Positions 35,142 to 44,412 of a stretch of DNA of 64,000 nt are shown here, in pieces (position 1 is the first letter of the stretch; each line of letters starts with the position of its first letter). Made by a program: the position numbers and the translations under genes. Source of the stretch: Cyanobium sp. NIES-981. GTDB lineage: Bacteria > Cyanobacteriota > Cyanobacteriia > PCC-6307 > Cyanobiaceae. The notes beneath the pieces were generated by a model. It was not told the DNA's origin, ran no database searches, and saw only the letters and a list, made by a program, of their open reading frames with translations. The stretch is from assembly GCF_900088535.1 (NCBI RefSeq), contig NZ_LT578417.1, positions 248,001 to 312,000 on the forward strand, read 5' to 3'.

Positions 35142-36816
35142 GCGGCCGGGGCTCCAGCAGGGCCAGGGCCGCGGCCAGGGTGTCGGCCTCGCCGGCGGGT
35201 TTGTCCTGGCGCCAGCGGCTGATGCGGGGGAAGCGCACGGCGATGCCGCTCTTGTGGCGGCGGGACGCCTGCAGCCCCTCGAAGGCCAGCTCGAACACCT
35301 GCTCGGGCTCCACGGCCCGCACCGGCCCGAACCGCTCGGTGGTGTGGCTGCGGATCCAGCGGTCCAGCGCCGTGATCTCCCGGTCGTTGAGGCCGGAGTA
35401 GGCCTTGGCGAAGCTCACCAGGCGGCGTTCACCGCCGGCCCGGTCCCAGAGCCCGAAGGTGTAGTCGGTGAAGAGGTTGGCGCGGCGGCCGCTGCCCGCC
35501 TGGGCGTAGAGCAGCACCGCATCGAGCCGGTAGGGCTCGAGCTTGTGCTTCCACCAGTGGCCCCGCCGCCGGCCCGCCAGGTAGGGGGAGGCGGCGGCCT
35601 TGAGCATCAACCCCTCGGCGCCCACTGCCCGGGCCTGCTGCCGCAGGGCTTCGAGCTCCTCCCAGCCGGCGAGGGCCAGCGGGGGCGAGAGGCGCAGGGG
35701 CCCGGCTTCGGGGGCATCCGCCGCCGCCGGCCGCTGCCGCTGCAGGGCCTCCAGGGCGGCCCGGCGTTGGCGCAGGGGCTGGGGGCGCAGGTCCTGGCCC
35801 CCCTGCTCCAGCAGGTCGTAGGCCAGGAACACGGCGGGGCACTCGGCGAGCAGCTTCGGGCCGGGGGCGCGGCGGCCCAGGCGGCGCTGCAGGGCGGCGA
35901 AGGGGGCGGGCCGTGGCTCGCCCGCCGGCCACACGATCACCTCCCCGTCGAGCACGGTGCCCTCGGGGAGGGTGTCGGCCAGGGCGATCAGCTCGGGGAA
36001 GGCGGGATTGATCAGCTCCTGTCCCCGGCTCCAGAGCAGGCTGGCGCCACCGCGGCGGATCAGCTGGCCGCGGATGCCGTCCCACTTCCACTCGATCAGC
36101 CAGTCGTGCACGCCGCCCGCCAGGGGGGCGGTCCCGGGATCGGCGGGCAGCTCCAGGGGTGAGGCGAGGAAGAAGGGATAGGGCCGGCTGCTGCGCGCCT
36201 CGTCGCCCTGCTCCGCGGCCAGCAGGGCCGCCCAGGCCGCCGGCGTGGGGGTGAAGCCCCCCATCAGCCGGTGGGCCAGCAGCGACTCCTCCTGGCCGCT
36301 CAACCCGGCCAGGGCCCGCAGCACCAGCCCCTGGGCCACGCCGATCCGGAAGCCGCCGCTCAGCAGCTTGTTCATCACCAGCAGCTCCATGCCATCGAGC
36401 CGGCTCCAGAGGGCCCGCACCGCCTCCGCCTGGGCCTCGCCCTCCAGGCCGGCCACGCCAGGGAGCACCTCCTCCATCCAGCCGTGGAGCGGGGCCTCGG
36501 CGGGTGAGTGCTGGGCCGGGGCTGCCCCCTGGAGTGCCACCTGGCGCCACAGCAGGGCGATGGTCTCGGCCGTGTCCCCCACCTGGGCGTAGCAGTCGTC
36601 GAACAGCCACTCCGGCAGCCCCGCCTGCTCCAGGCAGATCTGGCGCAGGCGCCGCGCCGTGATCAGCCGGCGGCGCTGCTTGCCCAGCAGGCAGTGCAGG
36701 GCCCAGGCGGCATCGGCGGCCGGTTCCGCCGCCAGCCAGCGCTGCAGCAGGGCCACCTTGGCGGCGGTGCCACCGGTGTGGTCGAGCTGGTCGATCAGCG
36801 CGGCGAAGCGGCGCAT
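35101..36816 (-). CDS. ATP-dependent DNA ligase (ligase-associated type)
   Basis: 571-aa ATP-dependent DNA ligase. An N-terminal helical domain is followed by the nucleotidyltransferase with the adenylated Lys in LIEWKWDGIRGQL, DGEVIVWPAG, motif LAYDLLEQGG and GLMLKAAASPYLAGRR, then the OB-fold C-terminus with WWKHKLEPYRLDAVLLYAQ. Cyanobacteria normally use NAD-dependent LigA for replication, so this is an extra repair ligase. Together with PdeM and the Lhr-like helicase it makes three of the four genes of the ligase-associated group; the metallo-beta-lactamase-type exonuclease is not in the window. Confidence 0.88.
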   Translation of the reverse strand: MRRFAALIDQLDHTGGTAAKVALLQRWLAAEPAADAAWALHCLLGKQRRRLITARRLRQICLEQAGLPEWLFDDCYAQVGDTAETIALLWRQVALQGAAPAQHSPAEAPLHGWMEEVLPGVAGLEGEAQAEAVRALWSRLDGMELLVMNKLLSGGFRIGVAQGLVLRALAGLSGQEESLLAHRLMGGFTPTPAAWAALLAAEQGDEARSSRPYPFFLASPLELPADPGTAPLAGGVHDWLIEWKWDGIRGQLIRRGGASLLWSRGQELINPAFPELIALADTLPEGTVLDGEVIVWPAGEPRPAPFAALQRRLGRRAPGPKLLAECPAVFLAYDLLEQGGQDLRPQPLRQRRAALEALQRQRPAAADAPEAGPLRLSPPLALAGWEELEALRQQARAVGAEGLMLKAAASPYLAGRRRGHWWKHKLEPYRLDAVLLYAQAGSGRRANLFTDYTFGLWDRAGGERRLVSFAKAYSGLNDREITALDRWIRSHTTERFGPVRAVEPEQVFELAFEGLQASRRHKSGIAVRFPRISRWRQDKPAGEADTLAAALALLEPRPLSGTPSGHPPAAG

Positions 36817-36826
36817 GGCTGGGCCC

Positions 36827-37717
36827 CTACTGCTGGTTCAGCGACCAGTCGTACTGGAGATGGGTGAGGCGGTAGTCCCCGCTGCGCAGAAAGGCCCGGT
36901 CGGCCGGGCTGACGTAGCCGCTGATGAAGTTCAGGATCTCGCGCTGGCCGTCGTGGTCGCCGAAGCGCTCGGTGGTGGCGTAGCGGCGCTTCCAGTCGTC
37001 GCCGAACCACTGGAAGATCTGGGAGATGGCCACGCTGCCCGGGCCGCCGCCGGCGCCTGGGCCGGCGGCGCGGTGGATCACCAGCCCCTGGGGGCTGGCC
37101 AGCCAGAGGCGCGACTGCTCGTCGAGCTGGGCGTTGAGCCGCGGCCCGCCGTAGGGCTCGCGGCGCAGGGGCGGGCAGCTGATGGCGGCGCACACCAGGG
37201 CCGCATGGATGCGGGGTTCGTCATAGCGCTTGCGCAGGATGCCGTGTTCGATGTGGTCCAGGGTCATCGCCTCCCCCGCCACGGTGTGGCGCTTCAGCTT
37301 CCACACCCCGGGGATGTCGCGGATGCTGGCGCGGATCGGATCCTGCTCGATGATCGAGGCCAGGGTGAGGGCGTTGTAGGCGTTGAGCAGGAAGGCGATC
37401 TGCTCGCTGGGATGCCAGCTGGCGAAGCGGGCGGGCTCCACGGCGCCGATGGCGGCCACATAGGCCTTCAGATCCTGTGGGTTCTGCTGCAGGCCCCGGT
37501 AGTCCACCAGGCCCTGGCGGTCCACGAAGCGCTCCAGCACCCGGCCGTAGGGGGCGTTGTCGAGCGGCGGCCGGGGCGCCGGGCGGGAGGCCGCTTCGCC
37601 GGTGCCCGGCGGCGGGGTGTTGGCGCGATCCGCCAGGGACGCACCGCTGCGGCAGCCGGGCAGCAGCACCAGGCCGGTGAGCAGGAGGCAGGGCAGGGAC
37701 AGGGCTCGGGAGGGCAT
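36827..37717 (-). CDS. DUF547 lipoprotein
   Basis: 296 aa from ATG 37717. Signal peptide with lipobox (VLLPGC), then a Pro-rich linker and a DUF547 domain: FVDRQGLVDYRGL, QIAFLLNAYNALTL, the basic KLKRHTVAG and HAALVCAAISCPPL with its paired Cys. Function is unknown; a thiol-enzyme-like fold has been suggested for the family. It precedes the ligase gene by 10 bp and follows the mannosyltransferase gene on the same strand, 11 bp away. Confidence 0.8.
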   Translation of the reverse strand: MPSRALSLPCLLLTGLVLLPGCRSGASLADRANTPPPGTGEAASRPAPRPPLDNAPYGRVLERFVDRQGLVDYRGLQQNPQDLKAYVAAIGAVEPARFASWHPSEQIAFLLNAYNALTLASIIEQDPIRASIRDIPGVWKLKRHTVAGEAMTLDHIEHGILRKRYDEPRIHAALVCAAISCPPLRREPYGGPRLNAQLDEQSRLWLASPQGLVIHRAAGPGAGGGPGSVAISQIFQWFGDDWKRRYATTERFGDHDGQREILNFISGYVSPADRAFLRSGDYRLTHLQYDWSLNQQ

Positions 37718-37728
37718 GGCGGGGAGGG

Positions 37729-39069
37729 TCAGGGATCGGTGAAGGCCGGGGGGGAGGGGTCGGGGAGAGGGTGGTCGGGGAGAGGGCGGTCGGGGAGAGG
37801 ACGGCGGTGGCTGGCGAGTGCTTCCAGCCCCAGGCCCAGCAGCAGCGGCGCCCAGAACAGCACCCCCTCCGGCCCGCTGAGGCGCCAGTCGGGCAGCCGG
37901 GACGGCAGCACGAAGTAGACGAAGCCCGACAGGCTCACCAGGCGGGCCCCCCAGGCCCGGGTGGGCACGGCGAAGGGCAGGTACCAGCTCACGTACCAGA
38001 GATGCACGATCGGCGACAGCATCAGCAGGGCCAGCAGCCAGCGGCGGCTGAAGCTGCCCAGATCCGAGCTGATGGCCACCAGCACCAGGCTCAGCAGGGC
38101 CAGCACCGCCAGGAACAGGCTGTTGTGCGCCAGTGTCCAGGGCCAGAGCCGCCCCACCAGGGCCGGCACCAGCTCGGCGCTGCGGCCGAAACGCACGAAG
38201 CCGGACCCCAGCGGAATCAGGGGGCAGACACCGGAGCTGCAGAAGGGCAGGGCGGCCGCGGCCAGGGGAAGCAGGCCCAGGGCCGCCAGCGCGGCGCCGT
38301 GGCGCCATTGCCGCTGCCGCAGGGCCTGCCACACCAGCAGGGCCAGCATCGGCAGGGAGGTCCACTTGATCGCCGCGCTCAGCCCAACCAGCAGGGCTGC
38401 CAGCCGTTGGCGGCCCGGGCCTGCCGCGGGCTCCAGCAGCAGCCAGGCCGCCACCAGGGGCAGCACGAACCAGCTGTCGAAATGGCCGCCGCCGGCCAGG
38501 CACACCAGCACAAGCGGATTCCAGGCCACCAGCAGGGCGGCCCGATGGCCGAAGCGGCGGGCCAGCAGAGCGCACACCGCCAGATCGGCCGCCACCACGC
38601 CCAGCTTGAGCAGCAGCACGCTGGGCCCGGCCAGGGCCAGCAGCCGGAACAGCAGCTGGGTGAGCGGCGGGTAGATCGCCGTGACCCCCGGATGGTTGAT
38701 CTGCCCCCACCAGGGGGTGCGGAGGGCCTCCAGCGCCGGGGCATCCGGCGCCAGCAGGAATGGGTTGAAGCCCTCGAGCTGGATCTTGCCCTCCCAGAGG
38801 TAGCGCCAGAGGTCGTCGCTGGGCTCCATCGGCAGCAGCAGCAGCCGGGTGGCGATCGCCACCCCCCAGAAGGCGGCGGCGGGCACCCCAGCCAGCCGCC
38901 AGGAGAGGGCAAAGCCCAGCCCCATCACCGCAGCGCCTGGCCAGAACCGCTGCAGCACCAGAGGATCGCGGAAGTGCCCGTACGGACTCACCAGCGCGGC
39001 GCCGGCCACCAGCAGCACGCCGCAGGCGATCAGCAGCCCCTGCTGGCTCCGGAAGGAGGGCTCGGTCAT
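37729..39069 (-). CDS. GT-C glycosyltransferase (DUF2029/mannosyltransferase-like membrane protein)
   Basis: 446-aa polytopic membrane protein with about eleven helices. The catalytic loop reads SDDLWRYLWEGKIQLEGFNPF, with acidic residues typical of GT-C enzymes, and INHPGVTAIYPPLTQ follows. It uses polyprenyl-phosphate sugar donors, perhaps made by the adjacent GT2. The start overlaps the GT2 stop (ATGA). The C-terminus carries three copies of a five-residue PLPD repeat coded by a 15-bp tandem repeat. Confidence 0.8.
   Translation of the reverse strand: MTEPSFRSQQGLLIACGVLLVAGAALVSPYGHFRDPLVLQRFWPGAAVMGLGFALSWRLAGVPAAAFWGVAIATRLLLLPMEPSDDLWRYLWEGKIQLEGFNPFLLAPDAPALEALRTPWWGQINHPGVTAIYPPLTQLLFRLLALAGPSVLLLKLGVVAADLAVCALLARRFGHRAALLVAWNPLVLVCLAGGGHFDSWFVLPLVAAWLLLEPAAGPGRQRLAALLVGLSAAIKWTSLPMLALLVWQALRQRQWRHGAALAALGLLPLAAAALPFCSSGVCPLIPLGSGFVRFGRSAELVPALVGRLWPWTLAHNSLFLAVLALLSLVLVAISSDLGSFSRRWLLALLMLSPIVHLWYVSWYLPFAVPTRAWGARLVSLSGFVYFVLPSRLPDWRLSGPEGVLFWAPLLLGLGLEALASHRRPLPDRPLPDHPLPDPSPPAFTDP
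37760..37804. repeat. 15-bp tandem repeat in the GT-C gene, three copies
   Basis: TCGGGGAGAGGGTGG, TCGGGGAGAGGGCGG and TCGGGGAGAGGACGG follow each other. In the minus-strand frame they code for repeated PLPD motifs near the C-terminus, so copy number may vary without breaking the frame. Confidence 0.8.
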
Positions 39070-39779
39070 GGCAGCAGCCCCAGCTGCCGCCCGTAGAGCC
39101 TGCCCACGGTGGCGAGGATGCCCAGACCCGCGCCCACGCTGCCCCGGAGCGTGCCCGAGATCTTGGAGCGGCCGCCGCGCCGGGGGTGCTGGTGCACACC
39201 GCACTCCACGATCCGCAGGCCCGCCTCGATCGCCTTCACCTGCATCTCGATCGTCCAGCCGAAGCCCCGATCGGCCATGGCCATCGCCTCGAGGGCCTCC
39301 CGCCGGATCAGCCGCAGCGGGCCGAGATCGGCGTAGGCATGGCCCCAGCCCAGCCGGATCAGGGTGGTGGCGAGCCGGTTGCCGAAGCGCTGCACCGGCG
39401 TCAGCCGGGCCCGGCCTGCGGCGGTGGCGCAGCGGTTGCCGAGGATGAGATCGGCCCCGTGCATCAGGGGGCGCCAGGCGGCCACGGCGGCCAGGTCGTC
39501 GCTGCCGTCGCCATCGCAGAACAGGATCCAGCGCACCGGATCGGGCAGGTGCTGCAGGCCGGTCCAGCAGGCCCGGCCGTAGCCGGCCCGCGGCTCATGC
39601 ACCACCTCCGCCCCCGCCGCCAGGGCCAGGGCGGCGCTGGCGTCGCTGCTGCCGTTGTCCACCACGCGGATCGCCCCCACCCCCAGCTCCTGCAGCCGCT
39701 GCACCACCGCGCCGATGGTGGCGGCCTCATCGCGCACCGGGATGATCGCCATCACCCTGGCCAGGCTGCTCATGGACAT
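39066..39779 (-). CDS. Family 2 glycosyltransferase (polyprenyl-phosphate sugar type)
   Basis: 237-aa GT2. Motifs are MAIIPVRDEAATIGAVV, VVDNGSSD, ILFCDGDGSDD (DxD) and a C-terminal DLGPLRLIRREALEAM. No membrane helices, so it is a soluble or peripheral enzyme probably making dolichol- or polyprenyl-phosphate sugar for the membrane GT-C transferase, which is translationally coupled to it (ATGA overlap). The first Met (39779) is preferred. Confidence 0.85.
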   Translation of the reverse strand: MSMSSLARVMAIIPVRDEAATIGAVVQRLQELGVGAIRVVDNGSSDASAALALAAGAEVVHEPRAGYGRACWTGLQHLPDPVRWILFCDGDGSDDLAAVAAWRPLMHGADLILGNRCATAAGRARLTPVQRFGNRLATTLIRLGWGHAYADLGPLRLIRREALEAMAMADRGFGWTIEMQVKAIEAGLRIVECGVHQHPRRGGRSKISGTLRGSVGAGLGILATVGRLYGRQLGLLP

Positions 39780-39800
39780 GGGGGGCCTGCTTGCAAACCT

Positions 39801-41216
39801 CTACCGGTGAGCGGTGGCATCGGATGGCTCTGCCTGCTCCGGCGTTAACACCTGCTCCAGCCCCACCGGCACGTCCATGTGCTGGTTGATCCGGCCGGTG
39901 ATCAGCAGGGAGCCCCGCTGGTTGGTGGCGATCGCCCACAGCCAGCGGGTGAGCAGGGTGAGGCGGTTCTCGGCGGCGGGCATGAACGCCAGGTGGGCCA
40001 GGCCCCAGAGCAGCCAGCCCAGGCTGCCGCTCACCCGCAGGCCGCGCAGATCGGCCACGGCGCTGAGGGGGCCGATCACCGCCATGCTGCCCAGATCGGT
40101 CCAGCGGAACGGCGCCATCGGCCGGCCCTGCAGGTGCGCGAGCAGGTCGAGGGCCACCCATCCCCCCATCTGCACGGCTGGGCCCGCCATGCCCGGCAGG
40201 GGACGGGCGTCGGGGGTGTGGCTGTAGGCGCACAGGTCTCCCACCACGCGGATCTCCGGGTGACCGGGCACGGAGAAATCGGGCTGCACGATCACCCGGC
40301 CGCCGCGATCGAGCCCGCAGCCGGTGAGGTCTGCCAGCCGTCGGCCGAGATGGGAGGCCCGCACGCCGGCCGTCCAGCACACGGTGGCGGCCTCGATCCG
40401 CCGCTGGGAAGGGGGGCCGGCCGCCTCCGGCTGGGTGAGGGTCACGGCCCCGGCTTCGATCGCCACCACCCGGCCGCCGAGCATCACCTCCACCCCGCGC
40501 CCGCGCAGGGACCGCTCGGCCGCCGCCGAGAGGTCGGGATGCATGGCCCGCAGCAACCGCTCGCCGGGGTCCACCAGGATCACGTGGTTGTGCTCCGGCC
40601 GCAGCTGGCGGAACTCCCGCTCCACGCTGTGCGCCAGCAGCTCATGCAGGGAGCCCGCCAGCTCGCAGCCGGAGGGCCCGCCCCCCACCACCAGCACCGA
40701 CTGGAGCCGCCGCCGCCGCTCGGGATCGGCGCACTGCTCGGCCTCCTCCAGGGCCGTGAGCACCCGCCGGCGGATCTCGTCGGCGTGCTCCAGGATCTTC
40801 ATCGGCGGCGCCAGCGGCCGCCACTGCTCCTGGCCGAAGTAGGAGCTGCCCGAGCCCGCGGCCAGGATCAGGTGGTCGTAGGCCAGCCGGCGACCGTTGA
40901 CCACCACCGCCCGGCCGGCCGGGCCGAGGTCGTCCACCTCCCCGAGCAGCACCTGCACGTTCGCCGCCTTCGCCAGCAGGCGGCGCAGGGGCGTGGCCAC
41001 GTCGGCCTCCGGCACCAGCCCCGTGGCCACCTGGTAGAGCAGCGGCTGAAACAGGTTGAAGTTGCGCTTGTCGATCAGGGTCACGCGCACCGGCCGGTTC
41101 ATCAGCCGCCGGGCCGCCTGCAGGCCCGCGAAGCCACCGCCCACGATCACCACCCGGGGCCAGGCCGGATCCACGCCGGCGGCAGGATCCAGCTCCAGAA
41201 AGAACCGCTCCCGCAC
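39801..41216 (-). CDS. Type II NADH dehydrogenase (NDH-2)
   Basis: 471-aa flavoprotein. First dinucleotide-binding motif VVIVGGGFAGLQAARRL (FAD), second VLVVGGGPSGCELAG (NADH), the FAD-contact segment RVVGDLCAYSH and AGPAVQMGGWVA near the C-terminus, with a terminal region that resembles the membrane-anchoring helices of NDH-2 (SLGWLLWGLAHLAFM). It transfers electrons from NADH to quinone without proton pumping. It is divergent from the polyketide operon with 79 bp between the starts. Confidence 0.88.
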   Translation of the reverse strand: MRERFFLELDPAAGVDPAWPRVVIVGGGFAGLQAARRLMNRPVRVTLIDKRNFNLFQPLLYQVATGLVPEADVATPLRRLLAKAANVQVLLGEVDDLGPAGRAVVVNGRRLAYDHLILAAGSGSSYFGQEQWRPLAPPMKILEHADEIRRRVLTALEEAEQCADPERRRRLQSVLVVGGGPSGCELAGSLHELLAHSVEREFRQLRPEHNHVILVDPGERLLRAMHPDLSAAAERSLRGRGVEVMLGGRVVAIEAGAVTLTQPEAAGPPSQRRIEAATVCWTAGVRASHLGRRLADLTGCGLDRGGRVIVQPDFSVPGHPEIRVVGDLCAYSHTPDARPLPGMAGPAVQMGGWVALDLLAHLQGRPMAPFRWTDLGSMAVIGPLSAVADLRGLRVSGSLGWLLWGLAHLAFMPAAENRLTLLTRWLWAIATNQRGSLLITGRINQHMDVPVGLEQVLTPEQAEPSDATAHR

Positions 41217-41295
41217 CTTGGGCCATCGGCTGATGGGGCCAACCTAGGCAGGGTCCCCTCTGGCCATGCCATCCCCCTAGGGTTGAGAAAGCGAC

Positions 41296-42135
41296 ATGGG
41301 GGATCAGGCGTTGCGGGCTGAATCCTCCGAACTGGTCCGGAACCTGGCGGTGCCCCTGCCCACCCTCTGGGCCGGGCTGGGGCAGCGGGCGCTGCGGCCC
41401 GAGGTGATGGACCAGCCCGCACTGGATCCCGCCGACCACCAGGCCGCCCTGCGGGGGCTGGCCAGGATCAACGCCCTCACCCGCACCACCGGCTGCTTCG
41501 CTCCGGCCGTGCGCCGGCTCGCCGGCCGCTGCCCCGGCAGGCCCCTGCGGGTGCTGGATGTGGCCTGCGGCGGTGGCGACACCGTGCGCGCCCTGGCCCG
41601 GCTGGGGCAGCGGGAGGGTCTCGCCCTGGAGGTGCACGGCTGTGACCTCAGCCCGGAGGCCGTGGCCCTGGCCAGCCGCACGGCACGGGCCGAGGGGCTG
41701 GCGGCGGAGTTCTTCCAGGCCGACGCCCTCGGTGCCCCCCTCCCCGGCGGCTACCAGCTCATCACCTGTTCCCTGTTCCTGCACCACCTCGGCACCGCTG
41801 AGGCGGAAACGCTGTTGCGGCGGATGGCTGCGGCCACCGAGGCCCAGCTGCTGGTGCACGACCTGGTGCGCAGCCGCCTCGACCTGCTGCTCACCTGGGC
41901 CGGCACCCGCCTGCTGAGCCGATCGCCGGTGGTGCAGGTGGATGGCCCCCTGTCGGTGGGTGGGGCCTTCCGGATCGAGGAGGTGCGGACCCTGGCGGCG
42001 GCGGCCGGCCTCGCGGGCGCCGAGCTGCGCCGCTTCTGGCCCGAGCGCTTCCTGCTCTCCTGGTGCCGTCCCGATCGGCCCGAAGCCAGCGGCACCGGGG
42101 CGGGTGCTCAAGGGGAGGGCTCCCTTGCCGGTTGA
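41296..42135 (+). CDS. Class I SAM-dependent methyltransferase of the type III PKS operon
   Basis: 279 aa. Rossmann methyltransferase: motif I LRVLDVACGGGDTVRAL, post-I acidic VHGCDLSPEAV, motif IV ITCSLFLHHLG. The substrate is probably a phenolic product of the neighbouring polyketide synthase (O- or C-methylation), as in known alkylresorcinol clusters. It starts the operon and overlaps the flavoprotein gene by 11 bp. A start at internal Met38 is possible. Confidence 0.8.
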   Translation: MGDQALRAESSELVRNLAVPLPTLWAGLGQRALRPEVMDQPALDPADHQAALRGLARINALTRTTGCFAPAVRRLAGRCPGRPLRVLDVACGGGDTVRALARLGQREGLALEVHGCDLSPEAVALASRTARAEGLAAEFFQADALGAPLPGGYQLITCSLFLHHLGTAEAETLLRRMAAATEAQLLVHDLVRSRLDLLLTWAGTRLLSRSPVVQVDGPLSVGGAFRIEEVRTLAAAAGLAGAELRRFWPERFLLSWCRPDRPEASGTGAGAQGEGSLAG

Positions 42136-43270
42136 TGGCGAGTCCCCGCTCTGGGACGTGGTGGTGGTGGGAGCGGGCCCGGCCGGCTCGGCGGCGGCCC
42201 TGGCGCTGGCCCGCCGGGGGGTGCGGGTGCTGGTGGTGGAGCAGCGCCGCTTTCCGCGCTGGAAGGTGTGCGGCGCCTGCCTGAGCCCCCAGGCCATCGC
42301 GGCCCTGGGAGCCCTTGGCCTGGAGCAGCTGGTGGAGCGGGGTGTGCCGCTGCGGGAGCTGAAGCTGGGGGTGGCCGGCGCCAGCCTGGCGGTGCCCCTG
42401 GGGCGGAGCCGGGCCCTCTCGCGGCCCTGCCTGGACCAGGCCCTGCTGCAGGCGGCCGAGGCAGCCGGGGCGGTGGTGCGGCTTGGCACCCGTGCCGTGC
42501 TGGCGCAGGGGCCGGGGCCCTGGCGATCGCTGCTCCTGCAGCGGCGGGGCGGCCAGGAGCCGGTGCGGGCGCGGCTGGTGCTGGCGGCCTCGGGCCTGCT
42601 GCCGGCCGCGCTCGGAGCCAGGCCGGCCTGGCGGAGCCTCGCCGCCCCGGACAGCCGCGTGGGAGCGGGCTGCGTGCTGCCGCAGGCTCCCGCCGCCTAC
42701 GCAGCGGGCACGATCGCCATGGCCGTGGGCCGGGGGGGCTACGTGGGCCTGGTGCGGGTGGAGGACGGCAGCCTCAACCTCGCGGCGGCCCTGGATGGGG
42801 AGCTGATCCGGGCGAAGGGCGGTGTGGCCGGCGCCTGTGCCGCCGTGCTGCGGGACGCGGGTTTTGATCCCCTGCCCGCCCTGGCCACGGCCCGCTGGCA
42901 GCGCACGCCGCCCCTCAGCCGCCGCAGCGTGCCGCTGGCGGCTGAGCGGCTGCTGCTGCTGGGCGATGCGGCCGGCTACGTGGAGCCGTTCACGGGCGAG
43001 GGCATGGGCTGGGCCCTCACCTCCGCCCTCGCCGTGGTGCCCCTGGCGCTGCGGGCCGTGGAGGGATGGGAGGAGGCGATCGCCGCCGAGTGGCCGCGGC
43101 GGCACCTGCGCTGGGTGGGCCGCCGCCAGCGGTTCTGCCGCCAGGTGGCCTGGACCCTGCGCCAGCCAGCGCTCTGCAGGACGCTGCACCGCCTCGGCGG
43201 TGGCCTGCCCACCGTGGCGGGCTCCCTGGCCGGCGCCCTGCAGCACACGGAGCTGCCGCCATGGGCCTGA
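42125..43270 (+). CDS. FAD-dependent oxidoreductase (geranylgeranyl reductase-like)
   Basis: About 381 aa. FAD-binding VVVVGAGPAGSAAALALARRG, an arginine-rich middle, and the second FAD contact LLLLGDAAGYVEPFTGEGMGWAL. The geranylgeranyl-reductase/halogenase/hydroxylase-like family is hard to subdivide by eye; here hydroxylation of an alkylresorcinol to a hydroquinone is a good guess. The start is not certain: TTG at 42125 follows a strong purine-rich site (AAGGGGAGGG), GTG at 42104 is an alternative. It overlaps both neighbours, so the three genes are coupled. Confidence 0.8.
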   Translation: MPVDGESPLWDVVVVGAGPAGSAAALALARRGVRVLVVEQRRFPRWKVCGACLSPQAIAALGALGLEQLVERGVPLRELKLGVAGASLAVPLGRSRALSRPCLDQALLQAAEAAGAVVRLGTRAVLAQGPGPWRSLLLQRRGGQEPVRARLVLAASGLLPAALGARPAWRSLAAPDSRVGAGCVLPQAPAAYAAGTIAMAVGRGGYVGLVRVEDGSLNLAAALDGELIRAKGGVAGACAAVLRDAGFDPLPALATARWQRTPPLSRRSVPLAAERLLLLGDAAGYVEPFTGEGMGWALTSALAVVPLALRAVEGWEEAIAAEWPRRHLRWVGRRQRFCRQVAWTLRQPALCRTLHRLGGGLPTVAGSLAGALQHTELPPWA

Positions 43271-44388
43271 TCCTGCGCGGCATCGGCACGGCGGTGCCGG
43301 AGCGGCGCCTGAGCCAGGAGCAGGCTCTGGCCCTGGCCCCCCAGATGGTGGCCGCCACCGCCCGCCAGCAGCGGCTGCTGCGGCGCATCTACCTGCGCTC
43401 CGGCGTGGACGGCCGCCACTGCGTGCCCCTCCTGAACGCTCCCAACCCCTCCACGGCGGAGCGGATGCGCCACTACCGCAGCGAAGCGGTGCCCCTCGCC
43501 CTGCAGGCCTGCCGCCGCGCCCTGGAGGACGCCGCCATGGAGCCGGAGGCGATCACCCATCTGGTCACCGTGTCCTGCACGGGGTTTTCGGCCCCGGGGG
43601 TGGACCTGGCCCTGATCGCGGCGGTGCCGCTGCGGCCGGACGTGGCCCGCACCCATGTGGGCTTCATGGGCTGCCATGGGGCCCTCAACGGTCTGCGGGT
43701 GGCCCGGGCCTTCGTGGAGGCCGATCCCCGGGCCTGCGTGCTGCTGTGCGCCGTGGAGCTCTGCAGCCTCCATCTGCAGGAGGGCTGGCATCCGGACCAC
43801 ATCGTGGCCAATGCCCTGTTCGCCGATGGGGCCGCCGCCGTGGTGGTGGCCGCGCAGGCGGAGCCGGGATCCGAACCGGAGCCTGGGCGCCCGTGCCTGC
43901 GCCTGCGGGCCTGCGGCTCCACGGTGATCCCGGCCAGCAGCGATGCCATGGCCTGGATCATCGAGAACCACGGCTTCTCGATGGCCCTCTCGGCCCGGGT
44001 GCCCGGGCTGATCGCGGCCCGGCTGCGCCCCTGGCTGGAGGGCTGGCTTGCCGCCCATGGCCTCAGCGTGGCCGCCATCCGCCACTGGGCCGTGCATCCG
44101 GGGGGGCCGCGCATCCTGGGGGCGGTGCTGGAGAGCGTCGGGCTGGACCCCGGACGGCTCGATGGCTCCCGGGAGGTGCTTCGGCGCTACGGCAACATGT
44201 CGTCCGCCACCGTGCTGTTCATCCTCCAGCGCCTGCTGGCCACCCCTCCAGCCGCTGGCCACGCCGGGGAGGAGCCGGCATCCGGGCTGCTCGGAGCCCC
44301 TCGGGCCGGTGCCGCTTCCGGCCCCTGTCTGGCGCTTGGATTCGGGCCTGGCCTCACCGTGGAGGCGGTGTTGTTCGAGCTGCCGTGA
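43261..44388 (+). CDS. Type III polyketide synthase (chalcone/alkylresorcinol synthase family)
   Basis: 375-aa homodimeric ketosynthase. The catalytic triad is complete: Cys138 in VGFMGCHGALNGL, His279 in WAVHPGGPRIL and Asn312 in YGNMSSATVLF. It condenses malonyl-CoA units on an acyl starter; a long-chain starter would give an alkylresorcinol or pyrone. The start overlaps the flavoprotein stop by 10 bp. Alkylresorcinols such as hierridins are known from picocyanobacteria, so a methylated phenolic lipid is the expected product type, but chain length cannot be predicted. Confidence 0.88.
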   Translation: MGLILRGIGTAVPERRLSQEQALALAPQMVAATARQQRLLRRIYLRSGVDGRHCVPLLNAPNPSTAERMRHYRSEAVPLALQACRRALEDAAMEPEAITHLVTVSCTGFSAPGVDLALIAAVPLRPDVARTHVGFMGCHGALNGLRVARAFVEADPRACVLLCAVELCSLHLQEGWHPDHIVANALFADGAAAVVVAAQAEPGSEPEPGRPCLRLRACGSTVIPASSDAMAWIIENHGFSMALSARVPGLIAARLRPWLEGWLAAHGLSVAAIRHWAVHPGGPRILGAVLESVGLDPGRLDGSREVLRRYGNMSSATVLFILQRLLATPPAAGHAGEEPASGLLGAPRAGAASGPCLALGFGPGLTVEAVLFELP

Positions 44389-44412
44389 TGTCCCCGCGCC
44401 GCTCCACCAGGT

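Noticed and set aside
37760-37804. Three repeats considered as a CRISPR fragment
   Set aside because: Units are contiguous without spacers and lie in a coding frame.
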